Positions 45,444-54,966 of a stretch of 64,000 bases of DNA are shown piece by piece. Source of the DNA: Actinacidiphila yanglinensis (GTDB lineage: Bacteria; Actinomycetota; Actinomycetes; Streptomycetales; Streptomycetaceae). Within the stretch, counting starts at the first letter, position 1; every line of letters begins with the position of its first letter. The notes under the pieces were generated by a model. It searched no databases, was not told the origin of the DNA, and worked only from the letters and a program-made list of their open reading frames with translations. Where the stretch lies: contig NZ_FNVU01000031.1 of assembly GCF_900107965.1 (NCBI RefSeq), positions 33,821-97,820 on the forward strand. The letters are read 5' to 3'. A program made the position numbers and the translations under genes.

Positions 45444-45650
45444 CCGGAATCCAATCGCACACCTCCGGGTCGGCTTCTAACCGACCGGATGCGGATAAGG
45501 AACAAAGAAGGACCGGAATACGGCCGCGGCCGTGCGACCGATCTTAGGCAGCGGCTCTTCGCCCGAGATCGCGTCCAGCGGGAAACCGCCCGGTAGGCGA
45601 ATCGGCCGGCCGAAGGCAGCCGCGGGAGAGTCCGGCCACCGTCCCTCGGA

Positions 45651-46700
45651 TCAGGCAGTGGCGGTTCGCGGCCGCACCCACCGGACAAGGCCGTCGGCGC
45701 TCGCGGCGAGGAGGATGAGCGCGCCGGTCACCATCTGCTGGTCGTAGGAGGCCAGCCCCAGCAGGCTCATCCCGTTGGAGAGGAACCCGAGGAAGAGCAC
45801 GCCTATCGCAGTGCGCAGCAGGCTCCCCCGGCCGCCGAACAGGCTGGTCCCGCCCAGCACGACGCCGCCCACGACGTTGAGCAGCAGGGGGCTGCCCATG
45901 CTCGCGCCGGCCCCGGCCAGTTCGGAGGTCAGGACCACACCCGCCAGCCCCGAGAACAGGCCCGCCACCGCGTAGACGCTGGTTTTCACCCGGCCGATAC
46001 TGACGCCGTTGATCCGCGCCACTTCCTCTTTGGCGCCAAGCAGCAGGACCCGGCGCCCCCAGGCCGTACGGGTCAATGCGATCTGTGCGATCACGTACAG
46101 CCCAAGCGTCATCCAGACCGCATACGGCACGCCGCCGGGACCGTCGATGCTGAAATTGATGAATCCGGCCGGCACGGGTGCGATCGTCCTCCCGTGGCTG
46201 AGCAGCGTGCTGCCGCCACTGACGACGTACAGCCCCGCGAGGGTTACCGCGAAGGGGACGACGGGCAGCTTGGCGACGAGCAGGCCCACCGCCACGCCGA
46301 TGCCGGCCCCGACCAGGAGAGCGAACACGATCCCCGCCGCGACACTGTGGACGCTGGTGATGAGCCAGGCGCCCGCGACACCGCTGGCCCCGATCACGCT
46401 CCCGATGGACAGGTCGATGCCCCCGGTGAGGATGACGAACGTCGCCCCGATGGCCGCGATCGCGACCACGGTCGACTGGCTCAACACATTGACGATGTTC
46501 GACGACGTCAGCAGCCCGTCGGTGGTCACGCTGAGCACGACGATGAGCACGACGAGGGCCGGCAGCATCGAGAGGTCCGCGAACCATGCGGGCCGGCGAC
46601 CCGGATCACGCAGCCAGGCCAGGGCAGCGCCGGTGCCCGGTTCCGGGGGTGCGTGGGCGGGCTCATGTGTCTGGTCCGTACCGTGGCTGGAACTAGTCAC
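45651..46700 (-). CDS. Ribose-type sugar ABC transporter permease
   Basis: 349 aa. About eight to ten hydrophobic segments. RbsC-like landmarks: F-V-I-L-T-G-G-I-D-L-S-I-G-S-V and L-L-L-G-A-K-E-E-V-A-R-I-N-G, then V-V-L-G-G-T-S-L-F-G-G-R-G-S. GTG 46700 overlaps the binding-protein stop by 8 nt. Confidence 0.9.
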   Translation of the reverse strand: MTSSSHGTDQTHEPAHAPPEPGTGAALAWLRDPGRRPAWFADLSMLPALVVLIVVLSVTTDGLLTSSNIVNVLSQSTVVAIAAIGATFVILTGGIDLSIGSVIGASGVAGAWLITSVHSVAAGIVFALLVGAGIGVAVGLLVAKLPVVPFAVTLAGLYVVSGGSTLLSHGRTIAPVPAGFINFSIDGPGGVPYAVWMTLGLYVIAQIALTRTAWGRRVLLLGAKEEVARINGVSIGRVKTSVYAVAGLFSGLAGVVLTSELAGAGASMGSPLLLNVVGGVVLGGTSLFGGRGSLLRTAIGVLFLGFLSNGMSLLGLASYDQQMVTGALILLAASADGLVRWVRPRTATA

Positions 46701-47697
46701 CGCAACCCCAGACTCGGGCCTTGACGGTCGCGAAGTTGGCCTGGTCCAGGGTCACACCGGCGCTGCGGACCGTCTTGGGCACAACCACCTCGGCGGCGAG
46801 CGTCGTGGTGATCGCCTGGACGGCTTCCGTGCCGAACTGGTCGACGCGGGTGGCGATGTCGGCGTCCAGGGTCTTGCCGCGGATGGCCTTGCAACCATTC
46901 TGGTCGCCGTCGATCGTCACGAGGAACACGTGCTTGGTATCACCGACCGGCGCCAGTCGCTTGGCCGTGCTCAGTGCCGACTGCACAGACGGCAGGAGGA
47001 AGTCCGAGGGGACGAAGATCGCGTTGATACCGGGGTTCTTCTGCAGCGCGTTCGAGGTGCCGTCCAGCGCCTGGGACGGGTCCCAGTCGGTGGGCACCTG
47101 GCTCACCACAGTCAGGTCGGCGTGCCCCTTGAGGGTGTTGCCGAACCCGTCCCGGCGGCCGATCGCGTTCTGGTCGGTCAGCGCGCCGACCAGTTCCAGG
47201 ACCTTCAGCGGCTTGGTCCTGGCCGCCGCGATGAACTCGTCCGCCGCCAACTCGCCATCGGCATGGGGGTCGCCGGTGATCTGGAAGGAGACGTCCTGCT
47301 CGTCGGCGACCGCCCGGTCGATGGTGACGAAGGGGACGTGGCGGGCTTTGGCCAGGCTGATCGAGGACGCGATCTGCTTGCCGTCCTGGGCGATGACGAT
47401 CAGGGCGTCGACACGCCGGGTCTGGATCAGGTCCTGGATCTGCGACGCCTGCTTCTGTGCGTCCTGGTCGGCGACGTCGAAGACCACCTTGTAGCCGGCC
47501 GAGGCGGCCGCCCTCTCGATGGCCGACTTCTCAGACGTGCGGACCGCGTTGAGCAAGTCGAAGCTGACCCCGATCGTGCCGTGGCCCTTCCCCGACCCTA
47601 CTCCCGAGCCGGACTCGGAGGTCGGCCCGCAGGCCGCGAGCGCCAGGGTTGCCATGGCGGCCACGGCCACGCATCGGGCAACGGGGTACCGTCTCAT
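46693..47697 (-). CDS. Sugar ABC transporter substrate-binding lipoprotein
   Basis: 334 aa from ATG 47697 (AAGGAG). The lipoprotein signal ends L-A-A-C with the lipidated Cys at 23. The mature part resembles RbsB/periplasmic binding protein 1: I-G-V-S-F-D, I-V-I-A-Q-D-G, T-I-D-R-A-V, and a late I-F-V-P-S-D. It should capture the sugar or sugar acid for import. Confidence 0.9.
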   Translation of the reverse strand: MRRYPVARCVAVAAMATLALAACGPTSESGSGVGSGKGHGTIGVSFDLLNAVRTSEKSAIERAAASAGYKVVFDVADQDAQKQASQIQDLIQTRRVDALIVIAQDGKQIASSISLAKARHVPFVTIDRAVADEQDVSFQITGDPHADGELAADEFIAAARTKPLKVLELVGALTDQNAIGRRDGFGNTLKGHADLTVVSQVPTDWDPSQALDGTSNALQKNPGINAIFVPSDFLLPSVQSALSTAKRLAPVGDTKHVFLVTIDGDQNGCKAIRGKTLDADIATRVDQFGTEAVQAITTTLAAEVVVPKTVRSAGVTLDQANFATVKARVWGCGD

Positions 47698-47707
47698 GTG
47701 AACTCCT

Positions 47708-48733
47708 TCACCATTTTTTCGCCGGCTTCCGCCGGCTTGATCTGGACCTCGCCGGACGGAGTACAGTCGGCCCGACCGCCCGGGCCAGATCCCGCCACCG
47801 CATCGCGGCCGCCAGAACGGCGACGAGCAGCACCGCGCCCCGGACGATGTCGAAGACGTAGGGCGAGGCTCCCGAGAACACCAGGCCGGTCTGCGCGGTG
47901 GTGAGGACGAGCGCGCCCAGAACGGTGCCGGTGATGCTCCCCCGGCCGCCGAACAGGCTGGTGCCGCCGAGGACCACGGCGGTGACGACCGTCAGTTCGT
48001 AGCCCTGGCCGATGGACGGCTGCACCGCGCCGAGCCGGCCGGTCTGGGTGAGGGAGGCGAGCGCCGTCAGTAGCCCGGCCAGCGCGTACGCCCCGGCGGT
48101 CACCCGTCGCACCGGAAGGCCCGCATGCACGGCGGCGTCCCGGTGGGAGCCCACCGCCTGCAGATACCGGCCGAACACGGTGCGGCTGAAGAGCAGGCCC
48201 CCGCCGACGGCCGCGCCGGCCGCCAGCCATACAGGCGCGGGGACACCGAGCGCGGCTGCCGTGCCGATGCCGCGCAGGTTCGCCGCCAGGGTGATGTTCT
48301 GCTGGCCGGTGATGTGCCCGCCCGCGCCGCGGAAGACCTGGAGCGTGGCGAGCGTGACGACCAGAGCCGGCACCCGGGTCGCCGTGACCGCGATGCCGTT
48401 GACCAGCCCCATGCCGACGCCGGCCGCCGTGACCGTGAGGAAGACCAGGCCGGCCGGTACGCCGGCCAGGGCGTGGCTGGACTCGATCGCGGCCGCCAGG
48501 AAGAGCATCGAGCCGACGGACAGATCGATGCCCGCCGTGATGATCACGTAGGTGGCACCTACGGCGGCAATGGTCAACGGGCTTGCCTGGACGGCGATGT
48601 TGCGGAAGTTCGCGGTGCTGGCGAAGTCGCCGTAGGACACGGACAGCGCGAGCAGCAGGACCAGGAGGACGAGCAGCAGCGGCTGCCGCGCACCAGCGAG
48701 GAGAGCGTCGCGGACCCGGGTAGCCGGCTTCAT
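47708..48733 (-). CDS. Second ribose-type ABC permease
   Basis: 341 aa from ATG 48733 (ATGA overlap with the ATPase gene). Same RbsC landmarks: V-I-I-T-A-G-I-D-L-S-V-G-S-M and V-V-L-G-G-T-S-L-F-G-G-R-G-S-I-T-G. The two permeases may form a heterodimer, since only one ATPase gene with two domains is present. Confidence 0.9.
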   Translation of the reverse strand: MKPATRVRDALLAGARQPLLLVLLVLLLALSVSYGDFASTANFRNIAVQASPLTIAAVGATYVIITAGIDLSVGSMLFLAAAIESSHALAGVPAGLVFLTVTAAGVGMGLVNGIAVTATRVPALVVTLATLQVFRGAGGHITGQQNITLAANLRGIGTAAALGVPAPVWLAAGAAVGGGLLFSRTVFGRYLQAVGSHRDAAVHAGLPVRRVTAGAYALAGLLTALASLTQTGRLGAVQPSIGQGYELTVVTAVVLGGTSLFGGRGSITGTVLGALVLTTAQTGLVFSGASPYVFDIVRGAVLLVAVLAAAMRWRDLARAVGPTVLRPARSRSSRRKPAKKW

Positions 48734-50235
48734 CGCCCGCCGCCCGTGGCGAGCCGTATGACCGCTTCCTGGGTGGCCTGCGAGCGGTCCAGGACCCCTG
48801 CCAGCCTGCCGTCGTGCATGACCCCGACGCGATGGCTGAGGCCGAGCACCTCCTCCATCTCCGAACTGATCAGCAAGATCGCGGAACCTGCCTGGGCCAG
48901 GTCGATGAGCAGGCGGTGGATCTCCGCCTTCGCACCCACGTCGATGCCCCGGGTCGGCTCGTCCAGGATGATCAGCCTGGGTCTGCCGGCCAGCCATTTG
49001 CCGATCACAATCTTCTGCTGGTTCCCTCCGCTCAGCGAACGGCCGCCCGACTCGAGCCCACCGCGGGCAACCAGCCGCACCTTGGCGGCGAGCTCCCGGG
49101 TGAGGCGGCGTTCCGCGCCCCTCCTGAGCCAACCGCCCCATCGCGAAACGGATACCGAGCCGAGGACGACATTCGACAGGCTCTCCCGGATGGGGCGGTC
49201 GAGGAACAACCCCTCGTGTGCACGGTCCTCGGTGACGAACGCCATTCCAGCCGCTATCGCAGCACGCACATCGCCACGGCGCAGCGATTTCCCGTCGACC
49301 TCGATCTGCCCTGCGTTTCCGCCGAGTCCGAATACCGCCCGGGCGACTTCGGTGCGGCCGGAACCCATGAGCCCCGCCAGTCCGAAGATCTCCCCTTGGG
49401 CGATGTCGAACGAGATCCCGTGAACCCGCGCGTTGTCGTCCAGATTGCGCACCGACAGCATGACGTCGGGGCGGGGTTGGGGAAGGGCAGGATATCCCTG
49501 GGCCAGTTCATGGCCCACCATGAGCAATTCGATTGCCGCGCGGTCCAGTTCGCCCGTCGGCCGGTCGCCGACGACGTGCCCGTCCCGCATCACCACCACG
49601 CGCCCGCCGAGTCTGGCGATCTCCTCCAGGTAGTGGGAGATGTAGAGCACCGCTACTCCGTCGTCACGCAACTGCTCGACGATCTGCATGACCAGCTCGC
49701 GCTCGTCGAGGTTCAGCGAGGCGGTTGGCTCATCGAAGACGACCGCGCGCGGGTCGGCGGCCAGCGCCTTGGCGATCTCGACGAGTTGGCGTTGCCCGGC
49801 GGCCAGGTCCCGCACCGCCGTGTCGGGGCCAAAGCGGGCTCCGACACGCTGAAGGAGGGGGGCCACGATCCGCCGCAGCCGCCTGGGCCGTACGACCGGC
49901 GACCGCCCGGTGCGAAGCCGCTCGATGAGGATGTTCTCGGCAACCGTCAGGTCCGGGAAGAGGCTGGTCTCCTGGTGCACGGTGGCCACACCGGAGTGCT
50001 TGGCGCCGCGCGTGCCGGCGGCGGGCACGGTCCCGCCGAACTCGACCCGTCCGGCGTCGGGCCGCAGGATGCCGCCGATGATGTTCTTCACCGTGGACTT
50101 GCCCGCGCCGTTCTCGCCTGCCAGGGCGACGACCTCACCGCCAGCGACGGTGAACGACACGTCCTGGACCGCCACGACGCCGCTGAACGACTTCGACACG
50201 TTGCGCACCGCGATCGCCGGCGCCTGGCTTGTCAT
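48730..50235 (-). CDS. Ribose-type sugar ABC transporter ATPase, two ABC domains
   Basis: 501 aa from ATG 50235. Domain 1: Walker A G-E-N-G-A-G-K-S-T, signature A-A-G-Q-R-Q-L-V-E-I, Walker B V-V-F-D-E-P. Domain 2: L-S-G-G-N-Q-Q-K-I-V, I-I-L-D-E-P-T-R-G-I-D-V. Its Walker A is the degenerate one typical of RbsA/MglA. It has no ribosome site of its own but overlaps a 41-codon frame that has one (ATGA), so translation is probably coupled. Confidence 0.9.
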   Translation of the reverse strand: MTSQAPAIAVRNVSKSFSGVVAVQDVSFTVAGGEVVALAGENGAGKSTVKNIIGGILRPDAGRVEFGGTVPAAGTRGAKHSGVATVHQETSLFPDLTVAENILIERLRTGRSPVVRPRRLRRIVAPLLQRVGARFGPDTAVRDLAAGQRQLVEIAKALAADPRAVVFDEPTASLNLDERELVMQIVEQLRDDGVAVLYISHYLEEIARLGGRVVVMRDGHVVGDRPTGELDRAAIELLMVGHELAQGYPALPQPRPDVMLSVRNLDDNARVHGISFDIAQGEIFGLAGLMGSGRTEVARAVFGLGGNAGQIEVDGKSLRRGDVRAAIAAGMAFVTEDRAHEGLFLDRPIRESLSNVVLGSVSVSRWGGWLRRGAERRLTRELAAKVRLVARGGLESGGRSLSGGNQQKIVIGKWLAGRPRLIILDEPTRGIDVGAKAEIHRLLIDLAQAGSAILLISSEMEEVLGLSHRVGVMHDGRLAGVLDRSQATQEAVIRLATGGGR

Positions 50236-50357
50236 CCTCGGCTCGCAATCCGAGCGATCGGGCCGACCCGCGCCGGCGACGCGCATCGTGCTGTCGCGGC
50301 AGCCGGGCAAGAGGTGCCCGGCGCCGATCTGGCGATCCGCCCCCATTGCTCAGTCAT
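50232..50357 (-). CDS. Short upstream ORF coupled to the ABC ATPase
   Basis: 41 codons from ATG 50357 with GGAGGAAGC just before it, ending in TGA that overlaps the ATPase ATG. The product (M-T-E-Q-W-G-R-I-A-R) is basic and low-complexity with no known family, so its main role may be to load ribosomes onto the ATPase message. It could also be the remnant of a longer protein. Confidence 0.45.
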   Translation of the reverse strand: MTEQWGRIARSAPGTSCPAAATARCASPARVGPIARIASRG

Positions 50358-50872
50358 GCTTCCTCCGTGGAGTTCCGGTCCTCGTACGTCGACGGGCTCG
50401 CCGCCTTCGGCCGTCGCGCCCTTGTACACGCCGAATGGAATGACAGGGGTCGGTCCTCGGTACCGCTCTTCTCCCGGCACCGAATTCCCGCTCGTCAAGA
50501 TGCATCGACGCTAGGCCCCCGGTGTCGTGTGTGTGAAGTTCGTGTTTCAGCAGGCGTCGATCCGTTAACCAGATCGACCTTCCGTCCACGGTCGGTGCCG
50601 TGGGAGAGGGCATGGCTCTGCACCGCGCCGCGAGTGCGGTGCAAAGTGCCCTGTCCCGGCGATTCACGCGGACCGTCGGCGAGTCCCGTGCGTTCGCTGT
50701 GAGGCGATCGGAGGGCCGGTGACGGGAGGTCAGTCGGTGGCGCGCGTGGGGAGTTGCCAGCCGGTCATCTCGTCCAGGACCTCGTGCACGTACCGGTAGG
50801 GCTTGGCCGTAGCCCGGGCCATGACGAGTTCGCACGTGCGGGGGCGGGCCGGGTACGGTCAGCGGATGCCGA
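50358..50872. other. Intergenic, one possible gene remnant
   Basis: Promoter region for the transporter genes. A minus-strand frame at 50730-50822 gives K-P-Y-R-Y-V-H-E-V-L-D-E-M-T-G-W, which looks like a real protein tail, but it has no start or ribosome site. I could not name it. Confidence 0.35.
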
Positions 50873-52396
50873 TCACAGCACCGCGCCCATCCGCCAGGGC
50901 GTGATCTCCTCTGTGCCGAACCCGAGTTGCTCGGCCTTGGTCGGGAGTCCGGACGCCGTGTCCACGATTGCCTCGAACAGCAGTCGGCCGGCCGTCAGGT
51001 GTTGCCGGGAGGTCGTCGCCCGGCCGCCGTCGAAGTCGATGTCCCCGCTCATGGCCTGGTACAGCCCGGTGGTGGTGCTGACTCGCACGCACGGGGTCGG
51101 GCGGGAGCCGAACAGCGAGCCGGTGCCGGTGACGGAGGCGAGCAGCGTCGCTCCTCCGGCGACCATGCCCGTCGCGGAGACCGGGTCGTGCCCGGGGGTG
51201 TCCATGAGGGTCAGTCCGGCGCGAGTCACCGGATCGGCGTACCTGACGACGCGCTCAACCGGGGCGGTGCCGGCCTTCAGTACGGCGGCCAGTGACTTCT
51301 CCCGAAGCGTGGTGATGCCGCCGGCCCGGTCCTCCCACGAGGGCTCGACGTCCGGGCCGGCGCCGTCGCAGGAGGCGTATTCCCGCCACCACGCGAGGAG
51401 TTCGTCGATACGGGCGGCGACGCGGGAGTCCGCAGCTCGGCGGCGCAGGAGGTGCGCCGCGCCATGGAGTTGCGGGATCCCGCCGAGGACCACCCGCCCG
51501 CCCGCGGCCACCAGCAGATCGGCGGCGACCCCCACCGCGGGGTTCGCGGTGGTCCCGGACCAGGCGTCGCCGTCGCCGCACAGCAGTCCGATGGTGAGTT
51601 CGGTCAAAGGAACCGGCGCCCTGCGCAACGTCCTTATGTCGGCGACGAGTTCGGCGACCTGGGCGAGGGCCGCCCGCACCGCCGCTGCCGTGCCGCCGAC
51701 GTCCTGGATGGTCACGGTGGTGTCCGCCGCGTCGGCGAGCGCGTTCCCCGGCTGGTTGATCTCGCAGCCGAGGCTGATCACAACGGCCCCCATCACGTTG
51801 GGATGCATGGCGTATCCGTGGAGCGTGCGGCGCAACAGGCCATCGCCCGGCGTCCCTTCGGCCATCCCACAGCCCAGGTCGTGGGAGAGCGCGATGACGC
51901 CGTCCAGGCCGGGCACCCCGGCGTGTTCGCGGTGGGCGGCCTGCGCGACCATCCGGGCCACGGTGGCCGAGCAGTTCACGGTGGGCACGATCGCGATGTA
52001 GTTCCGGGTGGCACCCCGACCGTCGGGGCGGCGATAGCCGAGGAAGTGGTCGCGGGTCGGGGCGACCGGCGGGGCCCAGGCTGACCGGGCAGGCCACGCG
52101 CCCTCACCGGCGTAGTCCGGGGCCGGCCCGAGGTTGTGCAGGTGGACGTGATCGCCAGGCCCGATGTCGGTCAGCGCCACCCCGATGACCTCGCCGTGTT
52201 TACGGACCGGCTGTCCGGCGGCGACCGCGCGCACTGCCACCTTGTGTCCTGCCGGGATGTCCGCGGCGGCCGGCATCGCCCCGTCCCCGACCACGACCGG
52301 AGCCCTGCCCGGCGCCTCACCGAGGACCAGTCCGACGTCGTCGACGTCCGGGCAGAGGACCAGCGGCCGGACCGGCGCGACGACTTCCCGGTTCAT
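50873..52396 (-). CDS. UxaA-type dehydratase, second copy
   Basis: 507 aa, ATG 52396 behind GGGGGA. Same two-domain layout as 43914..45443. It keeps N-C-S (141-143), G-C-G (175-177) and G-C-E (210-212), but the usual C-G-G-S-D has become C-G-D-G-D (273-277). Expected to dehydrate altronate, galactarate or a related acid using metal-bound water. Confidence 0.88.
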   Translation of the reverse strand: MNREVVAPVRPLVLCPDVDDVGLVLGEAPGRAPVVVGDGAMPAAADIPAGHKVAVRAVAAGQPVRKHGEVIGVALTDIGPGDHVHLHNLGPAPDYAGEGAWPARSAWAPPVAPTRDHFLGYRRPDGRGATRNYIAIVPTVNCSATVARMVAQAAHREHAGVPGLDGVIALSHDLGCGMAEGTPGDGLLRRTLHGYAMHPNVMGAVVISLGCEINQPGNALADAADTTVTIQDVGGTAAAVRAALAQVAELVADIRTLRRAPVPLTELTIGLLCGDGDAWSGTTANPAVGVAADLLVAAGGRVVLGGIPQLHGAAHLLRRRAADSRVAARIDELLAWWREYASCDGAGPDVEPSWEDRAGGITTLREKSLAAVLKAGTAPVERVVRYADPVTRAGLTLMDTPGHDPVSATGMVAGGATLLASVTGTGSLFGSRPTPCVRVSTTTGLYQAMSGDIDFDGGRATTSRQHLTAGRLLFEAIVDTASGLPTKAEQLGFGTEEITPWRMGAVL

Positions 52397-52607
52397 GCGC
52401 GCATTCCCCCTGCGAAGCGGTCGTTCCGGAAGGGATTGGGGCCCGGAGGGGGCCCTGGAGAGCGAGTCGTCATGTCACTGACCGTAAATTCCCGTTCCGG
52501 AAATCCCAAGTGCGAGAACCGGCAGGCATCCATCCGGATTACGGATACGTTCTCCGGGAAACGGGATGTCTTCGGAAACGGCATCGACGGTCGGGAGTCG
52601 GCGGCTC

Positions 52608-52673
52608 GCGGGAGGCCGTTCCCGGTACGCGGGAGGCCGTTCCCGGTACGCGGTCGGCGGTTCGCGGGAATAC
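52608..52673. repeat. Short 21-bp tandem repeat
   Basis: Two perfect copies (52608-52628, 52629-52649; core GGGAGGCCGTTCCCGGTAC) and a degenerate third to about 52673, between the UxaA-type and GH5 genes. Its role is unknown. Confidence 0.7.
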
Positions 52674-52737
52674 GCGCCGCCGGTCGCGGTGGACGTTCCC
52701 GTGACCGGCGGCGCGCGTGCACGGTGACGATCCTCGG

Positions 52738-54267
52738 CTACAGGGTCTGCCACTTCTGGTTGTCGCCGTTCCCGCAGGACCAGAGCTGGACGTTCTGCTC
52801 GCTGTACAGGTCAGCGTCCAGGCAGAGCTTGGAGCCGGCGTTGCGGATCGTCCCGTCGGAGAACTGGTACCACTGCTGCCCGGCGCCGCCCTGACAGTCA
52901 TTGATGACGACGTGGGTGCCGTTGGTTGTGCCGGAACCTGCCGCGGTCAGGCACTTCGCCCCGTTGTAGACGGTGATCGTCCCGTCGGACTGCCTCGTCC
53001 ACTGCTGGTTGTCGCCGCTGCCGCAGCCCGTGACCTGGAGCTGGACGCCGTTGGCCGGGGACGCGCCGGGCACGTCGAGGCAGGCGTCGTAGCCGACGTT
53101 CCGCAGCCGGCTCGTGTCCGAAGTGGGCGTGCCCCAGGCGTACTCGAGCCGGCCCACGGCGGTGGGATTCGGCACCCACAGCGGCAGGTTCTCGGCGCTG
53201 CCGCTGTCGAAGCCGCTGAAGAGCCGGAGGATGTTCAGCGAGTCGTGGTCCGGGCTCGTGGTCCTGCCGCCGATGCCGTGGCACCAGATGGCACCGAGGT
53301 TGTACTCGCGTATGACGTCGGTGATGGCCCTCAGGAACGCGACTTCCTTGGGAGTGGTGGCACTTGGGGAGGCGTCGTAATTGATGCCGTTGTCCGCGTC
53401 GGCTCCGAACTCCTCGATGACGGTGCGGGAGGGGCAGTTCCCCATGTAGGTCTTGATGTCGTTGACCCAGTCGTCGTAGCTCCGCGCGCCGTAGGGGAAG
53501 GCGTAGCGGTGCATCGCAAGGTAGACGCCGTCGAACCGGGAGTCACCGCACAGCGGTCGCAGGTCGCTGCCCCAGCCGCCCGAGTCGGCCTCTGCGCCCT
53601 CGATGAACATCCGGTTCCTGGGCAGGCCGTTCGCGCTCTCGCGGGTGATCCAGTTCGACGCGAAGTCCAGCCACTGGGTCGTGGTGAAGCCGACCGGCTC
53701 GTTCATCGGGTCGAAGTAGACCAGCGGGTTGGACAGGTACTTGGCGACCTCCGTGTCCCACATCTGGTTCCAGGTGGGCAGGTAGCTGTCGGCGATCTTA
53801 TTGCTGCCGTCCTCGGACCAGTAGCACAGGATGACCTTGAAGCCCTTGGCCGTCGCGGCGTCGATCACGGCGTCGTAGGTGTGCCAGTTGGCGGTGGCCG
53901 GGTTCATCGGCAGTCGGACGGTGTTCGCGCCCAGCGTGCTCTGGAATGTCGCGAACATCGCGTCCGCCTTGGTCCTGGCCGAGTTGTAGTCGTCGTTGGC
54001 GGACAGCCCCTGCAGCACGAGCCGGTCGGGGGTGAAGTTGTCGCCGAGGCGCGACCAGTGCACGCCGTGGAACTGGCTGGGGTCGAGGCCGCTGTCGGCG
54101 GCGGCGGGGGATGCGGTGGACAGCGTCATGAGCGGCACCGTAGTCAGCATGGCCAGGGCGCAGAGCATCCACGTCAAGGCCCGGCGATGGAGGCTGGTGC
54201 GCGTGGAGACGGGTGCGGTGGCGGAGGCGGCGGCGGGGTGGACGGCAAGGGGGGTGGGGGGTGGCAT
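52738..54267 (-). CDS. Secreted GH5 glycoside hydrolase with CBM13
   Basis: 509 aa from ATG 54267 (GAGAGGAAGTC before). A long-n-region Sec signal ends near A-A-A-D (~59). Residues ~65-365 are a GH5 (cellulase/mannanase-like) barrel: acid/base Glu in N-E-P at 189-191, nucleophile Glu near 285 in V-I-E-E-F-G. Residues 386-509 are a ricin-type CBM13 with three Q-x-W motifs (421, 464, 504) and paired cysteines. It acts outside the cell on a polysaccharide and may supply sugars to the neighbouring importer (inference). Confidence 0.9.
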   Translation of the reverse strand: MPPPTPLAVHPAAASATAPVSTRTSLHRRALTWMLCALAMLTTVPLMTLSTASPAAADSGLDPSQFHGVHWSRLGDNFTPDRLVLQGLSANDDYNSARTKADAMFATFQSTLGANTVRLPMNPATANWHTYDAVIDAATAKGFKVILCYWSEDGSNKIADSYLPTWNQMWDTEVAKYLSNPLVYFDPMNEPVGFTTTQWLDFASNWITRESANGLPRNRMFIEGAEADSGGWGSDLRPLCGDSRFDGVYLAMHRYAFPYGARSYDDWVNDIKTYMGNCPSRTVIEEFGADADNGINYDASPSATTPKEVAFLRAITDVIREYNLGAIWCHGIGGRTTSPDHDSLNILRLFSGFDSGSAENLPLWVPNPTAVGRLEYAWGTPTSDTSRLRNVGYDACLDVPGASPANGVQLQVTGCGSGDNQQWTRQSDGTITVYNGAKCLTAAGSGTTNGTHVVINDCQGGAGQQWYQFSDGTIRNAGSKLCLDADLYSEQNVQLWSCGNGDNQKWQTL

Positions 54268-54966
54268 GACTTCCTCTCCGGCTTGGCGCGCGAGAGTGGC
54301 CCAACGTGGCCGTGAATTCGCCGCAACGCGCCGTTGACAAGGTGGAAACGAAGTTATCCGCGCTTGCCCTTTGCGTCGATCGCGTCTTTCGGAACACTCG
54401 GATCCGTGTGACGAATAGCAGTCATGCCATATTGCGGAGGGGCTGGTGGAGCCGTCCGAAGAAGGAGGGGTGGAGCAAGGCGTCGGAGCGGCGTCAGGGA
54501 GAGCACGCCGGGGGCGGTGAGCGCGCCGGTGTGGTCGTCGGCGATCGGGACCGTGGCGCCGTTGCCCTGGACGCGGCAGCCGTCGGGGAGTTGGATGCCG
54601 GGGGCAAGGGTGTGGGTCGCGCCGGGCGCACGCCGCCCCTGCACCGCCCGGGGTTCTGCCGCCCCGATTCGACCCGCTGAGGCGCTGGATCGCCCCGCCG
54701 GGCGGACCGGCGGGGCGGACGGTGACGTGTGGCGGGCGCCGCTGCGTCACCTCCGGAAGTGCGCGGCTCGACTTGCGGAAGTGCGGAGCTCGACGTGCGG
54801 AAAGTGCGTTACTGGCGGATCGCCTCCGGCGCGAGTCCGGTGGTCTCCTCCTGGGCGACGTGTGCGGGTCCGCCGTCGCCTGCCGCGCCGCCGCGGCACC
54901 CGCCGGGCTGCGCCAAGGGCGCGTGGGAGATGCCGGACAGCGGCCGGCGACTGCGACGGTCCGCCG
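54268..54966. other. Intergenic, possible gene debris
   Basis: About 700 nt. A minus-strand frame near 54490-54620 (L-P-D-G-C-R-V-Q-G-N-G-A-T-V-P) and a tail near 54810-54960 ending E-T-T-G-L-A-P-E-A-I-R-Q look protein-like but have no starts. I do not call genes. Confidence 0.35.

Noticed and set aside
48814..50514. 566-codon plus-strand frame
   Set aside because: Antisense to the ABC ATPase with clear Walker motifs.
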